Assembly (NCBI RefSeq): GCF_000755245.1
Contig: NZ_BBMP01000022.1
Span: 186,001-250,000, forward strand
From: Halococcus sediminicola
GTDB lineage: Archaea; Halobacteriota; Halobacteria; Halobacteriales; Halococcaceae
DNA: 64,000 bases
Reading direction: 5' to 3'
Shown here: positions 33,734 through 43,644 of the stretch, in pieces
How positions within the stretch are numbered: position 1 is the stretch's first letter
Layout: each line of letters starts with the position of its first letter
Made by a program: the position numbers and the translations under genes
The notes under the pieces: generated by a model
Databases searched by the model: none
The model's input: only the letters and a program-made list of their open reading frames with translations
Told to the model about the DNA's origin: nothing

Positions 33734-34579
33734 TCAGCCGTCCTCGCTCCGGTCGAGCATGCCCGAGAGACGACCGACGACGGTCGATTCGGTCGGGTTC
33801 GATTCGTCGGGTCGGTTCACGAGGTCGCTATCGGCGAACTCGCTCGTACCGGGGTCGCCACGCTCTGCGAGCGTCGCCGCGAGGCGCTCGTAGGCGTCGG
33901 CCGCGTAGCTCTCGGGAGCGCTCTCGACGAGCGGTTCGTCGCCGGCGGCGTCGGTGTCGGGCACGACCGCCAGCATCTCGACGCCGAGGTCGTCGGCGAG
34001 CAGCGAGACGTCGGTCTCCTCGCCAGCGTGTGTGAGCACCGTGCCGACGATCGTCCCGCCGGCGTGGGCGGCGAAGTCGATGGTCTTCTTCGCATCGGCG
34101 ATGGCCACGGGGTCGGGCGTCGTCACCACGACCACGCCGTCGGCGACGCCGAGCGGGACGGTGCTCTCGTGGCTCAGCCCCGCGCCGGTGTCACAGAGCA
34201 CGAAATCGGCTGCCTCGGCGAGCGAGCGCAACACGCCACCGAGGTCGCCGGGGTCGGCGGCGGCGAACGCATCGAGCGAGCGCGACCCCGGGACGGCGAC
34301 CAGATGCGGCCCCTCGTCGGGCGGCGAGCGCGTCGGCGGATCATTACTGGGGAGCCAGACCAGCGCTTCATGCAGAGCGGCTTCGTCCGCGAGCACGTCG
34401 TGCAGCGTCGGCCCGGAGAGAACGTCGACCATCGCACCGAGGTTCGCCATCGCGAGGTCGGCATCGACGACGACCGTATCGTAGCCCGCCGCGCGCAGCG
34501 CCGCGCCGAGGTTGATGGTCGAAGTGGTCTTACCGACGCCACCCTTGCCGCCCGCGAGCGCGTAGACGTGTCCGGTCAT
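33734..34579 (-). CDS. MinD/ParA-like ATPase
   Basis: The 281-residue protein has a deviant Walker A motif KGGVGKTT at residues 11-18, 'VVVDADLAMANLG' (A' motif) near residue 37 and 'DFVLCDTGAGLSHESTV' (Walker B region) near residue 128. These define the MinD/ParA ATPases that position cell-envelope or chemotaxis structures. Haloarchaea have several MinD paralogues, and which one this is cannot be said. The C-terminus is an acidic tail of about 45 residues; the amphipathic membrane helix of bacterial MinD is not evident. ATG 34579 has TTTTATGTAG about 28 bases upstream. Confidence 0.87.
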   Translation of the reverse strand: MTGHVYALAGGKGGVGKTTSTINLGAALRAAGYDTVVVDADLAMANLGAMVDVLSGPTLHDVLADEAALHEALVWLPSNDPPTRSPPDEGPHLVAVPGSRSLDAFAAADPGDLGGVLRSLAEAADFVLCDTGAGLSHESTVPLGVADGVVVVTTPDPVAIADAKKTIDFAAHAGGTIVGTVLTHAGEETDVSLLADDLGVEMLAVVPDTDAAGDEPLVESAPESYAADAYERLAATLAERGDPGTSEFADSDLVNRPDESNPTESTVVGRLSGMLDRSEDG

Positions 34580-34600
34580 GGTCGTGCTAACCACGACCGC

Positions 34601-34610
34601 CTACATAAAA
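34601..34610 (-). promoter_or_regulatory. TATA-like element of the MinD-like gene
   Basis: The minus strand reads TTTTATGTAG, 22-31 bases before the ATG at 34579. Confidence 0.5.
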
Positions 34611-34671
34611 CTGCCCGCGGTGTGAGAGGGCTGCCAAAGGGTACTTACCCCGGAAGGCGGTATTGTGGCCA

Positions 34672-35919
34672 ATGAGTACCCAACAAACCGAACAGTCCGA
34701 CCGGAAGAAATACGAGTTCCGGCGGGTCATCGAGGACCTCAAAGAACACGAGGGGTCGGGCACCCAGTTGGTGAGCATCTACATCACGCCCGACGAGCAG
34801 ATCTCGAGCGTCGTCGCTCACGTCAACGAGGAGTATTCCGAAGCCTCGAACATCAAATCCAAGCAGACCCGCACGAACGTCCAGGACGCCCTGAAATCCA
34901 TCAAGGACCGTCTCAGGTACTACGACACGTTCCCGCCCGAGAACGGTCTCGTGGTGTTCAGCGGAGCCATCGACATCGGTGGTGGTCGTACCGAGATGGT
35001 CACCAAAGTGCTCGAGGACCCGCCACAGCCGATCCAGTCCTCGCTTTACCGCTGTTCGTCGGAGTTCGTCACCGAACCCTTAGAGCAGATGCTCGCCGAC
35101 CAGGGACTCTTTGGACTCGTCGTGCTCGACCGACGGGAGGCCAACGTCGGCTGGCTCAAGGGCAAGCGCATCGAGGCAGTCAAGTCGGCGAGTTCGCTGG
35201 TGCCCGGCAAGCAGCGAAAGGGTGGCCAGTCCGCCCAGCGATTCGCCCGCCTGCGTCTGGAGGCCATCGACAACTTCTATCAGGAGGTGGCGGGGATGGC
35301 AGACGACCTGATGGTGCCCAAACGCCACGACATCGACGGCGTGCTCGTCGGTGGGCCGTCCCCTACCAAGGACGAGTTCCTCGACGGCGACTACCTCCAT
35401 CACGAGCTCCAGGACAAGGTCGTCGGGAAGTTCGACGTCGCCTACACCGACGAGTCCGGCCTCTCGGACCTCGTCGACGCCGCGAGCGACGCGCTGGCCG
35501 ACCAGGAAGTGATGCAGGACAAGGCGGAGATGGAGGAGTTCTTCGCCGAACTTCACGGAGGTGACCTCGCCACCTACGGGTTCGCCCCCACGAGGGAGAA
35601 CCTCGTGCTCGGCTCGGTGGATAGATTGCTGATCTCGGAGGACCTCCGCAAGGACGCCGTCACCTACGACTGCCCGGAGGGCCACGAAGACCACGAACTC
35701 GTCGACCCGCGTGCCGAGACGCCCGACCACACCTGCGAGCAGTGCGGTGCGGAGCCGGTCGAAGTCGAGCGCGAGGACGCCATCGACCACCTCATCTCCA
35801 TCGCCGAACAGCGCGGCACCGAAACCCGATTCATCTCGTCTGACTTCGAGAAGGGCGAACAGCTGTTGAACGCCTTCGGCGGCATCGCCGGCATCCTGCG
35901 GTACTCGACGGGCGTCTGA
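34672..35919 (+). CDS. prf1: Peptide chain release factor aRF1
   Basis: The 415-residue protein ends translation at all three stop codons. Domain 1 has the stop-codon-reading NIKS motif ('EASNIKSKQTR' near residue 60) and the 'YxCxxxF'-like element 'YRCSSEFVTEPL' near residue 127. Domain 2 has the GGQ loop ('GKQRKGGQSAQRFARLR' near 184) that triggers peptidyl-tRNA hydrolysis. Domain 3 holds a zinc-ribbon-like CPEGHED ... CEQCG region near residue 335. A TACTTACC element lies 23-30 bases before ATG 34672, which fixes the start within the longer open frame. Confidence 0.97.
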   Translation: MSTQQTEQSDRKKYEFRRVIEDLKEHEGSGTQLVSIYITPDEQISSVVAHVNEEYSEASNIKSKQTRTNVQDALKSIKDRLRYYDTFPPENGLVVFSGAIDIGGGRTEMVTKVLEDPPQPIQSSLYRCSSEFVTEPLEQMLADQGLFGLVVLDRREANVGWLKGKRIEAVKSASSLVPGKQRKGGQSAQRFARLRLEAIDNFYQEVAGMADDLMVPKRHDIDGVLVGGPSPTKDEFLDGDYLHHELQDKVVGKFDVAYTDESGLSDLVDAASDALADQEVMQDKAEMEEFFAELHGGDLATYGFAPTRENLVLGSVDRLLISEDLRKDAVTYDCPEGHEDHELVDPRAETPDHTCEQCGAEPVEVEREDAIDHLISIAEQRGTETRFISSDFEKGEQLLNAFGGIAGILRYSTGV

Positions 35920-35985
35920 ACCGTTCGGCAGTCGCGTCGTGGAAGAAACTATATACCGTCGGCGACGGAGTGAACGGTATCGACC

Positions 35986-36966
35986 ATGGTTTCGCCCGGC
36001 ACACTCACGGCGCTCACCGCGCTCGCGGACGGCTCACAGGCGGAGTACGAACCCACCATCGACACCGACAGCGGCACGGTAAGCTATCCCGACGCCGCAG
36101 CGCGCCTCGGCACGGGCGATCCCGCGGCCTTCGAGGTGCTCGAAGCACTCGCCCGACGCGGGATCCTCGGCAAGACCTTCGAGGAGAAGGTGTATCTCTG
36201 TCCCGGCTGTGGCGCGGAGGGGATGGCCTACACCACCGCCTGTCCGGGCTGTGGGTCGGCCCACACGGTCGAAACCGAACTGTTCGAACACATGACGTGT
36301 GGCCACATCGCCCCGCGCGAGGAGTTCGAGGTCGGCCCGGAGGAGTACGTCTGCCCCGACTGCGAGGCACGCCTCGACTCGCTGGATGGCGTCGAACGTG
36401 GGATGCGCCACGTCTGCCAGGACTGTGGGTCGTACTCCGAGTCACCGGAACACGGGCTTCGCTGTCGTGACTGTGGCGACATCTACGCACCCGGCGACGC
36501 GACCGAGCGCGTGCTCTGTCGGTACGCGCTCACCGACGAGGGAACGCGCTGGGTCGAGGCACAACTGGCCGCCCGCGAGTCGATGGTCGAGACCTTGGAA
36601 GAACGCGGGTTCGACGCGCGCGCGAACACCACCGTCGACACGGGAGGGAGCGAGCAGCCGGTACACGTCTACGGCGAGGACGCCCTACTCGACAGCCGCG
36701 TCGTGGCGGCGGTCCACGAGCGGCCCGGACGCGAGGCTGCGACCCAGTTGCGCGACATCGCGGCCGCCACGGACGCACGACCGTATCTCGTGACGACGCT
36801 CGGTGCCGTCGAGGAGGGTGTCGTGGCGATAGCCGAAGGGGCCGACATGCGCATCCTGAGTGCCGACAGGGATGGCAGCCTCAGCAACGACTATCAGGTC
36901 GCCGAGGACAGACGCACCTCGCCGTCACTGGTACAGCGCATCGCCTCGGCGGTCAAACAGCCCTAA
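35986..36966 (+). CDS. Multi-zinc-ribbon protein of the TackOD1 type
   Basis: The 326-residue protein begins with about 65 residues of helix-rich sequence. Four or five CxxC knuckles follow between residues 68 and 165: CPGC, CPGC, CGH, CPDC, CQDC and CRDC, forming at least two zinc ribbons. I associate this pattern ('HMTCGHIAPREEF', 'CPDCEARLDSLDGVERGMRHVCQDCG', shortened) with the Thaumarchaeal output domain 1 (TackOD1), predicted to act downstream of signalling proteins. The C-terminal half (about 180-326) is a separate alpha/beta region. A TATATACC element lies about 30-40 bases upstream. Confidence 0.72.
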   Translation: MVSPGTLTALTALADGSQAEYEPTIDTDSGTVSYPDAAARLGTGDPAAFEVLEALARRGILGKTFEEKVYLCPGCGAEGMAYTTACPGCGSAHTVETELFEHMTCGHIAPREEFEVGPEEYVCPDCEARLDSLDGVERGMRHVCQDCGSYSESPEHGLRCRDCGDIYAPGDATERVLCRYALTDEGTRWVEAQLAARESMVETLEERGFDARANTTVDTGGSEQPVHVYGEDALLDSRVVAAVHERPGREAATQLRDIAAATDARPYLVTTLGAVEEGVVAIAEGADMRILSADRDGSLSNDYQVAEDRRTSPSLVQRIASAVKQP

Positions 36967-37343
36967 TCGCGAAACTGCGCGACTTGCCGGCGGCGCGTCG
37001 CGAGGTCGATTTTCGGGTCGAGTTCCGGCTCGGACGCCAACCGATCGAGGACGAGCAGCGGGTCCGTCCCCTTCCGTTCGACCCGTTCGAGCAGCGTCTC
37101 GACCGCGTTTCGGTGGAGTACGAGGGAATCGAGCAGTCCAACCGTGAGCGCCATTGGCACCGCCGCCGCACCGGTCGGGAAGTCGTCACTGATGGCCGTG
37201 AAATCGGGGTTCGCGTCGCTCCTCTCGGTAGAATGGAGCGCGAGACAGCGCGTGCAGAGCGCGGCCGTGGGTTCGTCGAATCCGTCGAGGTCGTCGGGGA
37301 CCGCGAACGCGACCGTGGTGGCCCCGCAGTCGGGACAGTCCAT
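36963..37343 (-). CDS. DUF6276-like zinc-ribbon protein
   Basis: The 126-residue protein opens with CPDCG at residues 3-7 and has a second knuckle CTRCL near residue 30, a single zinc ribbon. The rest is helical ('AVPMALTVGLLDSLVLHRNAVETLLERVE', shortened). It agrees with my memory of the haloarchaeal DUF6276 family, without known function. ATG 37343 puts the first CxxC right at the N-terminus, as in relatives. The 3' end overlaps the convergent TackOD1 gene by 4 bases. Confidence 0.75.
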   Translation of the reverse strand: MDCPDCGATTVAFAVPDDLDGFDEPTAALCTRCLALHSTERSDANPDFTAISDDFPTGAAAVPMALTVGLLDSLVLHRNAVETLLERVERKGTDPLLVLDRLASEPELDPKIDLATRRRQVAQFRD

Positions 37344-37426
37344 GCCCGCGTCAGGGAGTCGGCAGTGAAAAGCCTGCCCGGCGGCGGTTGCGGCGCGGCC
37401 GCCGTCGCGGTGCGGGTGCGGTTGGC

Positions 37427-37651
37427 GGTTGTGGCGCGGTCCTGGTGGATGAAAGGTGAGCGACCGTAGGGAGCGAGGGCTTCTGCGGAGGCGGTGCTGT
37501 GCGGAGAGCATCAGCATCCGCGCGAGTGTAACGAGCGCGGTCCACCGTGAGCGACCGCAGGGAGCGAACGGGAGTTTTTAGTCCAGGTTTTTGCGACGAG
37601 TGGTCGGCGAACGGAGTGAGCCGACCCGAGGAGTAAAAAAGTGGGTGCTTA
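37427..37651. repeat. Dispersed repeat A, copy 2, ending in a T-rich terminator of acn
   Basis: Homologous along about 220 bases to 26941-27172 (see the shared blocks there). The copy contains a perfect 7-base stem, GGTCGGC at 37602-37608 with GCCGACC at 37620-37626. It ends with AAAAAAGTGGGTGCTTA, which includes the reverse complement of the aconitase stop codon, so the end of the repeat forms the aconitase 3' end. The preceding bases 37344-37426 are GC-rich and hold nothing recognisable. Confidence 0.75.
37634..37648 (-). terminator. T-rich terminator of acn
   Basis: On the minus strand the aconitase stop is followed by GCACCCACTTTTTTA, the same arrangement as after ilvE. Confidence 0.6.
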
Positions 37652-39622
37652 GTCGTCAGCCGGAGCGGCGCCCGAGCCACCCTCCTGCTGGGCCTTGGTG
37701 TGGGGCAGCTTGCCGCCGGCGGCGAGGATGTCGCGCTCGCGTTCGGAGGCTTTGAGGATTCCTGTGGTCTCCCAGTCGTCGTTCACGCGGATCGTGAACT
37801 CCTCGGTGCCGGAGCGGACGGCCTCCTCGACGTCGTCGACGATCTCGATATCGTCGCCTTCCGCGATCTTCTCCTGTGCGTCAGCGTCGATCTCCAAAGG
37901 AAGGAGCCCGAAGTTGAAGAGGTTCGCCTTGTGGATGCGGGCGAAACTCTGTGCGAGGACGCCCTCAACACCGAGATACATCGGGCAGAGGGCGGCGTGC
38001 TCTCTCGAAGAGCCTTGGCCGTAGTTCTCGCCGGCGACGAGGAAGCCGCCGTCGGCGTCGAGCGCGCGCTGGGCGAACTCCTCGTCGACGCGCGAGAGGG
38101 TGAACTCCGAGAGCTTCGGGATGTTCGACCGGTACATCAGGATGTCCTGCGTTGCGGGAATGATGTGGTCGGTCGTGATGTTGTCGCCCATCTTGAGCAG
38201 CGCGGAGCCTTCGAGGTGGGCGTCGAGCGGGTCTTTGAGGGGGACGTCGCCGATGTTCGGCCCCTTCACGAGACCGTCGTCGACGGACTCGTCGGGCGCG
38301 ATGAGGTCGGCCGTCGAGCCGTCGTAGGTGTCGGCCATCTCGAATCCGGGGTCTTCGAGGTCGCCGAGTTCCTCGGCGAGGTCGCGCGGATCGACGATCT
38401 CGCCGGCGAGCGCCGAGGCCGTGGCGACCTCCGGCGAACAGAGGTAGACCGAGTCGTCCTCGATGCCCGAGCGGCCCTCGAAGTTGCGGTTGAAGGTTCT
38501 GAGACTCACCGAGTCGGAGGCGGGCACGTGGCCGATGCCGATGCAGGCACCACAGGTCGCCTCGGAGAAGTTGACGCCGGCGGCCATCATCTCGGCGCTC
38601 CAGCCCTCGCGGGCGAGCAGTTCGGAGGCCTGTTTCGAGCCAGGCGCGACGATCATCTCGGTGCGCTTGTCGATCTCGCGGCCTTCGAGCATCTTCGCCC
38701 CCGGAAGGATGTCCTCGTAGGCACCGTTGGTACAGGAACCGATGATGACCTGGTCGACGTCCTCGCCGGCGACCTCGCTGACGGGCACGACGTTGTCGGG
38801 CATCGACGGCGTAGCGATGAGCGGCTCCAGACTACTGAGGTCGACGTCGATCTGGTCGTCGTATTCGGCGTCGTCGTCCGGACCGATCTCGACGTGTTCG
38901 TCCTCGCGGCCGAGCCGCGAGAGGAACTCGTGAGTTCGGTCGTCGGTCGGGAAGATCGAGGTCGTCGCGCCGAGTTCGGTGCCCATGTTGGTGATCGTGG
39001 TCCGCTCGGGCACCGAGAGGTTCTCGACACCGGGGCCGGTGTATTCGAGCACCTTGCCGACGCCGCCCTTCACCGAGAGCTCGCCGAGCAGGTGAAGGAT
39101 GACGTCCTTGGCGGTCGCCCACTCGGGGAGTTCGCCTTCGAGGTGGACGTTGACGACCTCGGGCATCTCGATGTAGTACTGGCCGCCGCCCATCGCAACG
39201 GCGACATCGAGTCCGCCGGAGCCGATGGCGAGTTCGCCCATACCCCCAGGAGTCGGGGTGTGCGAGTCGCTGCCGAGCATCGTCTTGCCCGGTGCGGCGA
39301 ACCGTTCTTTGTGGACTTGGTGGCAGATGCCGTTGCCGGGGCGCGAGAAGTGTGCGCCGAAGGTGCCGGCGGCCGAACGGAGGAAGCGGTGGTCGTCGGA
39401 GTTCTTGAAGTCGAACTGGTAGGTCTGGTGGTCGCAGTACTGGGCGGCGAGTTCGGTCTGGACCTCGTCGAGGCCGAGCGCCTCGAACTGGAGCCACACG
39501 AGAGTCCCCGTCGTGTCCTGTGTGAGTACCTGGTCGATGTCGATGCCGATCTCCTCGCCGGTTTCGAGTTCGCCCTCGACAAGGTGGTCGTCGAGGATCT
39601 TCTCGGTCAGCGTTTTTCCCAT
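37649..39622 (-). CDS. acn: Aconitate hydratase
   Basis: The 657-residue Fe-S enzyme isomerises citrate and isocitrate in the TCA cycle. The 'MLGSDSHTPTPGGMGELAIGSGG' region near residue 115 (shown shortened) and 'DQVIIGSCTNGAYEDI' near residue 290 carry one cluster cysteine. 'FSEATCGACIGIGHVPAS' near residue 352 carries the other two. The C-terminal swivel domain includes 'ENYGQGSSREHAALCPMYLG' near residue 535. The length suits the single-chain aconitase X/AcnA-like form of haloarchaea. ATG 39622 has a strong TATA box TTTATA 28 bases upstream. Its 3' end is the repeat A terminator. Confidence 0.96.
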   Translation of the reverse strand: MGKTLTEKILDDHLVEGELETGEEIGIDIDQVLTQDTTGTLVWLQFEALGLDEVQTELAAQYCDHQTYQFDFKNSDDHRFLRSAAGTFGAHFSRPGNGICHQVHKERFAAPGKTMLGSDSHTPTPGGMGELAIGSGGLDVAVAMGGGQYYIEMPEVVNVHLEGELPEWATAKDVILHLLGELSVKGGVGKVLEYTGPGVENLSVPERTTITNMGTELGATTSIFPTDDRTHEFLSRLGREDEHVEIGPDDDAEYDDQIDVDLSSLEPLIATPSMPDNVVPVSEVAGEDVDQVIIGSCTNGAYEDILPGAKMLEGREIDKRTEMIVAPGSKQASELLAREGWSAEMMAAGVNFSEATCGACIGIGHVPASDSVSLRTFNRNFEGRSGIEDDSVYLCSPEVATASALAGEIVDPRDLAEELGDLEDPGFEMADTYDGSTADLIAPDESVDDGLVKGPNIGDVPLKDPLDAHLEGSALLKMGDNITTDHIIPATQDILMYRSNIPKLSEFTLSRVDEEFAQRALDADGGFLVAGENYGQGSSREHAALCPMYLGVEGVLAQSFARIHKANLFNFGLLPLEIDADAQEKIAEGDDIEIVDDVEEAVRSGTEEFTIRVNDDWETTGILKASERERDILAAGGKLPHTKAQQEGGSGAAPADD

Positions 39623-39647
39623 AGCACCGAACACTCGGCTACCCATC

Positions 39648-39656
39648 GGTATAAAT
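39648..39656 (-). promoter_or_regulatory. TATA box of acn
   Basis: The minus strand reads GGGGATTTATACCG, with TTTATA 27-33 bases before the ATG at 39622, a close match to the archaeal consensus. Confidence 0.65.
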
Positions 39657-39793
39657 CCCCTGCGTCTCTCCGCAACGATCGTCACACACCGCAAATATTG
39701 CCATCCCGCTCAGCAGAATCATGGGGCAAGAATCCGACCGCTGACGAAAGCGGTGGCGCGCGATGAATCCGGCCGGTGGCCGGAGAACGCGCG

Positions 39794-39875
39794 AGGGATG
39801 AGTGAACGACCGTAGAGTGAGCGAATCGGTTGGGGAGGGTGTGGCTTGCGGTTCTCATTGGCGTCGGGATCCGTA
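39794..39875. repeat. Dispersed repeat B, copy 1
   Basis: About 80 bases match 48366-48450, with blocks GGATGAG, GAGTGAGC and the shared core TGGGGAGG..TGTGGCTYGCGGTTCTC followed by CGGGATC. The copy sits in the gap 39623-39977 between the acn and dut promoters. The remainder of that gap shows no gene; the AT-rich CGCATTTACTCG near 39954-39965 is the probable dut promoter. Confidence 0.65.
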
Positions 39876-39977
39876 GCGGGGTGTGGGCCGTCGTAGCTAC
39901 TCCCCACCAAACCAGTTTGATGGTCCCGAGAAGACAATGCGACAGCTTCGATACGCATTTACTCGCGGCTGGAAAGG

Positions 39978-40451
39978 ATGGATATGTACGAGAGCGGTTC
40001 GTTCGTCGCCGCACAGCTCGCGCCCGTGGCGGACGAGCAGATCCAGCCCAACGGCGTCGACCTCACCCTCGATGCCGTCTTCGAACAGCAAGAACCGGGC
40101 CGTATCGGCGTCGACGGCAAGACGGTCGGCGAGCGCCGGGAACTCGGCACCGATGGTTCAGGCAGCTATTCGCTCGCGCCGGGTGGGTACGTCGCGCGCT
40201 ACGGCGAGCGAATCAGCATCCCTGACGACCACGTGGGATTCGTCTACCCGCGCTCGTCGCTCATGCGCAATTCGTGTATGCTCCACACCGCCGTCTGGGA
40301 TTCGGGTTACGAGGGCCGTGGCGAGGGTCTCTTGCAGGTTCACCACGACATCGAACTCGAACGCGGCGCGCGCGTCGCGCAGTTCGTGCTCGCCGACGCC
40401 GACCACGAGGAAACCTACGCCGGAAGCTATCAGGGCGAGAACATCGAGTAG
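39978..40451 (+). CDS. dut: dUTPase of the Dcd/Dut family
   Basis: The 157-residue protein belongs to the dCTP deaminase/dUTPase superfamily: 'VDLTLDAVFEQQEPG' near residue 27, 'YVARYGERISIPDDHVGFVYPRSSLMRNS' (shortened; PRSS motif near residue 91) and 'AVWDSGYEGRGEGLLQVHHD' near residue 105. The Asp in 'WDSGYEG' sits where dUTPases have their catalytic aspartate, and the length is shorter than dCTP deaminases (about 190), so dUTP hydrolysis is favoured. The second ATG at 39984 is a possible start. Confidence 0.85.
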   Translation: MDMYESGSFVAAQLAPVADEQIQPNGVDLTLDAVFEQQEPGRIGVDGKTVGERRELGTDGSGSYSLAPGGYVARYGERISIPDDHVGFVYPRSSLMRNSCMLHTAVWDSGYEGRGEGLLQVHHDIELERGARVAQFVLADADHEETYAGSYQGENIE

Positions 40452-40455
40452 CGAC

Positions 40456-41316
40456 TCAGTTGTCGGGGTCGTTCTGTAGCTCTTCGAGTTCGGCCTCGAC
40501 TTCGGGGTCGGACCCTTCGCTGCCGGAACCGTCTACGCCATCGGCAGCGCTCGCCTCGTTGGTCTCGGTTTCTGTACTCTCGTCGGTCGACTCGCTTGTG
40601 GAGTCGTCCGTGGTCGTTCCCTCGCCCATCTCGGCTTGCAGGGTTTCGAGTTCGGCGTCGACCTCGCTGTCGGTGCTCAGCGATTCGAGTTCGCGGTCGA
40701 TGTTGTCCTGGTCGGACAGCGCGTCCTCGAACGCGCCCGACTCCTCAAGTTCGTCCATCGCGGCCGCGCGGGCCTCCATGTCCTCGGTGCGCTCGTTGGC
40801 GCGCTCGATCGAGCGGCCGACATCTTCCATCTCATCGCCAGCGCCCGTCATCGCCTCCGATACACGAGTGCTCGCCTCGGCGGCCTCGTAGCGCGCTTTC
40901 ATCGTCTCCTTCTGGGTGCGGAACTCCTCGATGCGCCCCTGAAGAGTATTTTTCTTCTCGACGAGTTGGTCCTGGGTGTTCTGGAGGTCGGCGATCTGAC
41001 CCTCCAAATCCTCGATCTGCGTCATCTTCTGCTTTTTCTTTTCGAGGGCCTGTCTGGCGAGGTCCTCGCGGTCCTGCCGGACGGCCTCGCGGGCCTGCTC
41101 GTTGTGTTTCTCGACGTTCTCTTCGAGCCGGCGCTTCTGGATTTCGAGGCGCTTCTTCTGGGTCGTGAGGTCGGCGATGCCGCCCTTGACGTCTTGGAGT
41201 TGGTCGCGGAGCTGTTCGTAGGAGTAATCGAGCTGTTCGCCCGGGTCCTCGGCGCTGTTGAGGATTGAATTGAGCCGTGATCGGACGACGTACGACGCGC
41301 GCGAGAGGATGCCCAT
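40456..41316 (-). CDS. pspA: PspA/IM30 (Vipp1) family membrane-repair protein
   Basis: The 286-residue protein begins with an amphipathic membrane-binding helix ('MGILSRASYVVRSRLNSIL') and continues as a long coiled coil (about residues 25-190, rich in Leu/Gln/Glu heptads such as 'LTTQKKRLEIQKRRLEE'). This is the ESCRT-III-like fold of PspA/IM30, which polymerises on damaged membranes. An acidic, low-complexity C-terminal tail of about 60 residues (many Glu, Asp, Ser, Thr) is an addition to the bacterial form. The start at 41316 shares one TATA-like element with the divergent hydrolase gene. Confidence 0.92.
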   Translation of the reverse strand: MGILSRASYVVRSRLNSILNSAEDPGEQLDYSYEQLRDQLQDVKGGIADLTTQKKRLEIQKRRLEENVEKHNEQAREAVRQDREDLARQALEKKKQKMTQIEDLEGQIADLQNTQDQLVEKKNTLQGRIEEFRTQKETMKARYEAAEASTRVSEAMTGAGDEMEDVGRSIERANERTEDMEARAAAMDELEESGAFEDALSDQDNIDRELESLSTDSEVDAELETLQAEMGEGTTTDDSTSESTDESTETETNEASAADGVDGSGSEGSDPEVEAELEELQNDPDN

Positions 41317-41340
41317 AGCGGCCACTAGCGCTCCGCCATC

Positions 41341-41346
41341 TTAAAA
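41341..41346. promoter_or_regulatory. Shared TATA-like element for divergent pspA and hydrolase genes
   Basis: TTAAAA, within ATCTTAAAACACC, is the only AT-rich element between the two divergent start codons. Its centre (41343.5) is 27.5 bases from the ATG at 41316 on one strand and 27.5 bases from the ATG at 41371 on the other, so one element could serve both genes. Confidence 0.55.
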
Positions 41347-41370
41347 CACCGTCCACCCGGTAAGCGAGTG

Positions 41371-41958
41371 ATGGACGTCGTACTCCCCGGCGGCCGGGAC
41401 GCCCGCGGCACGCTCGACGAACCGGACGACGAGGCGACCGAAATCGTCGTCGCCTGCCCGCCCCATCCCCAGCAAGGCGGCACACGCTCGGACCAACGGC
41501 TCACGGCCGTGAGCGACGCACTCGGCGAGCAGAGCATCGCCTGTCTGCGATTCGATTATGGGGCATGGAACGAGGGCCGCGGCGAGCAGACAGATGTCAA
41601 AAACGCCGTCCGGTGGGCACGCGAGCGCTACGACAGGGTGGGACTCTTTGGATTTAGTTTCGGCGCGACGATGGCGCTGTGTACCGCTCCCGGAATCGAC
41701 GACCTGTGGGCGGTCTGTGCGCTCGCGCCCGACAGCGGCCGGGAGGGAGCCGACGCGGTGGTCGCACTCGACGACATCGACGCGCCAGTGAAAATCCTGT
41801 ACGCCGAACGCGATTCGACCGCCGACTGGGAGCCGGTGGTCGAGCGCGCCCGCGAACTCGGCATGGCTGTCGAGGGACTGTCGGCAGACCATTTCTTCCT
41901 CGGTCAGTCGGGGAAAGTGGCCGCGCGCGTCGTGGCGGTTTTCGATAGCTTCCGATAG
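41371..41958 (+). CDS. Alpha/beta hydrolase (dienelactone-hydrolase-like)
   Basis: The 195-residue protein shows the alpha/beta-hydrolase order: oxyanion region 'PPHPQQGGTRSDQRL' near residue 30, nucleophile elbow GFSFG near residue 91, a late 'KILYAERDSTADW' with the likely acid near residue 145 and a final 'SADHFF' histidine near residue 168. The nucleophile is serine. The HPHPxxGG pattern is typical of small dienelactone-hydrolase-like or KANL3/Tex30-like hydrolases. The substrate is unknown. The ATG at 41371 is preferred to the GTG three bases earlier, as it matches the TATA spacing. Confidence 0.85.
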   Translation: MDVVLPGGRDARGTLDEPDDEATEIVVACPPHPQQGGTRSDQRLTAVSDALGEQSIACLRFDYGAWNEGRGEQTDVKNAVRWARERYDRVGLFGFSFGATMALCTAPGIDDLWAVCALAPDSGREGADAVVALDDIDAPVKILYAERDSTADWEPVVERARELGMAVEGLSADHFFLGQSGKVAARVVAVFDSFR

Positions 41959-42009
41959 GAACGTCGTGCGCTCCGAAACGTCTTTCCCTACCGCTTGCTC
42001 ACCGTTGCT

Positions 42010-43643
<1,634 letters not shown>

Positions 43644-43644
<1 letters not shown>

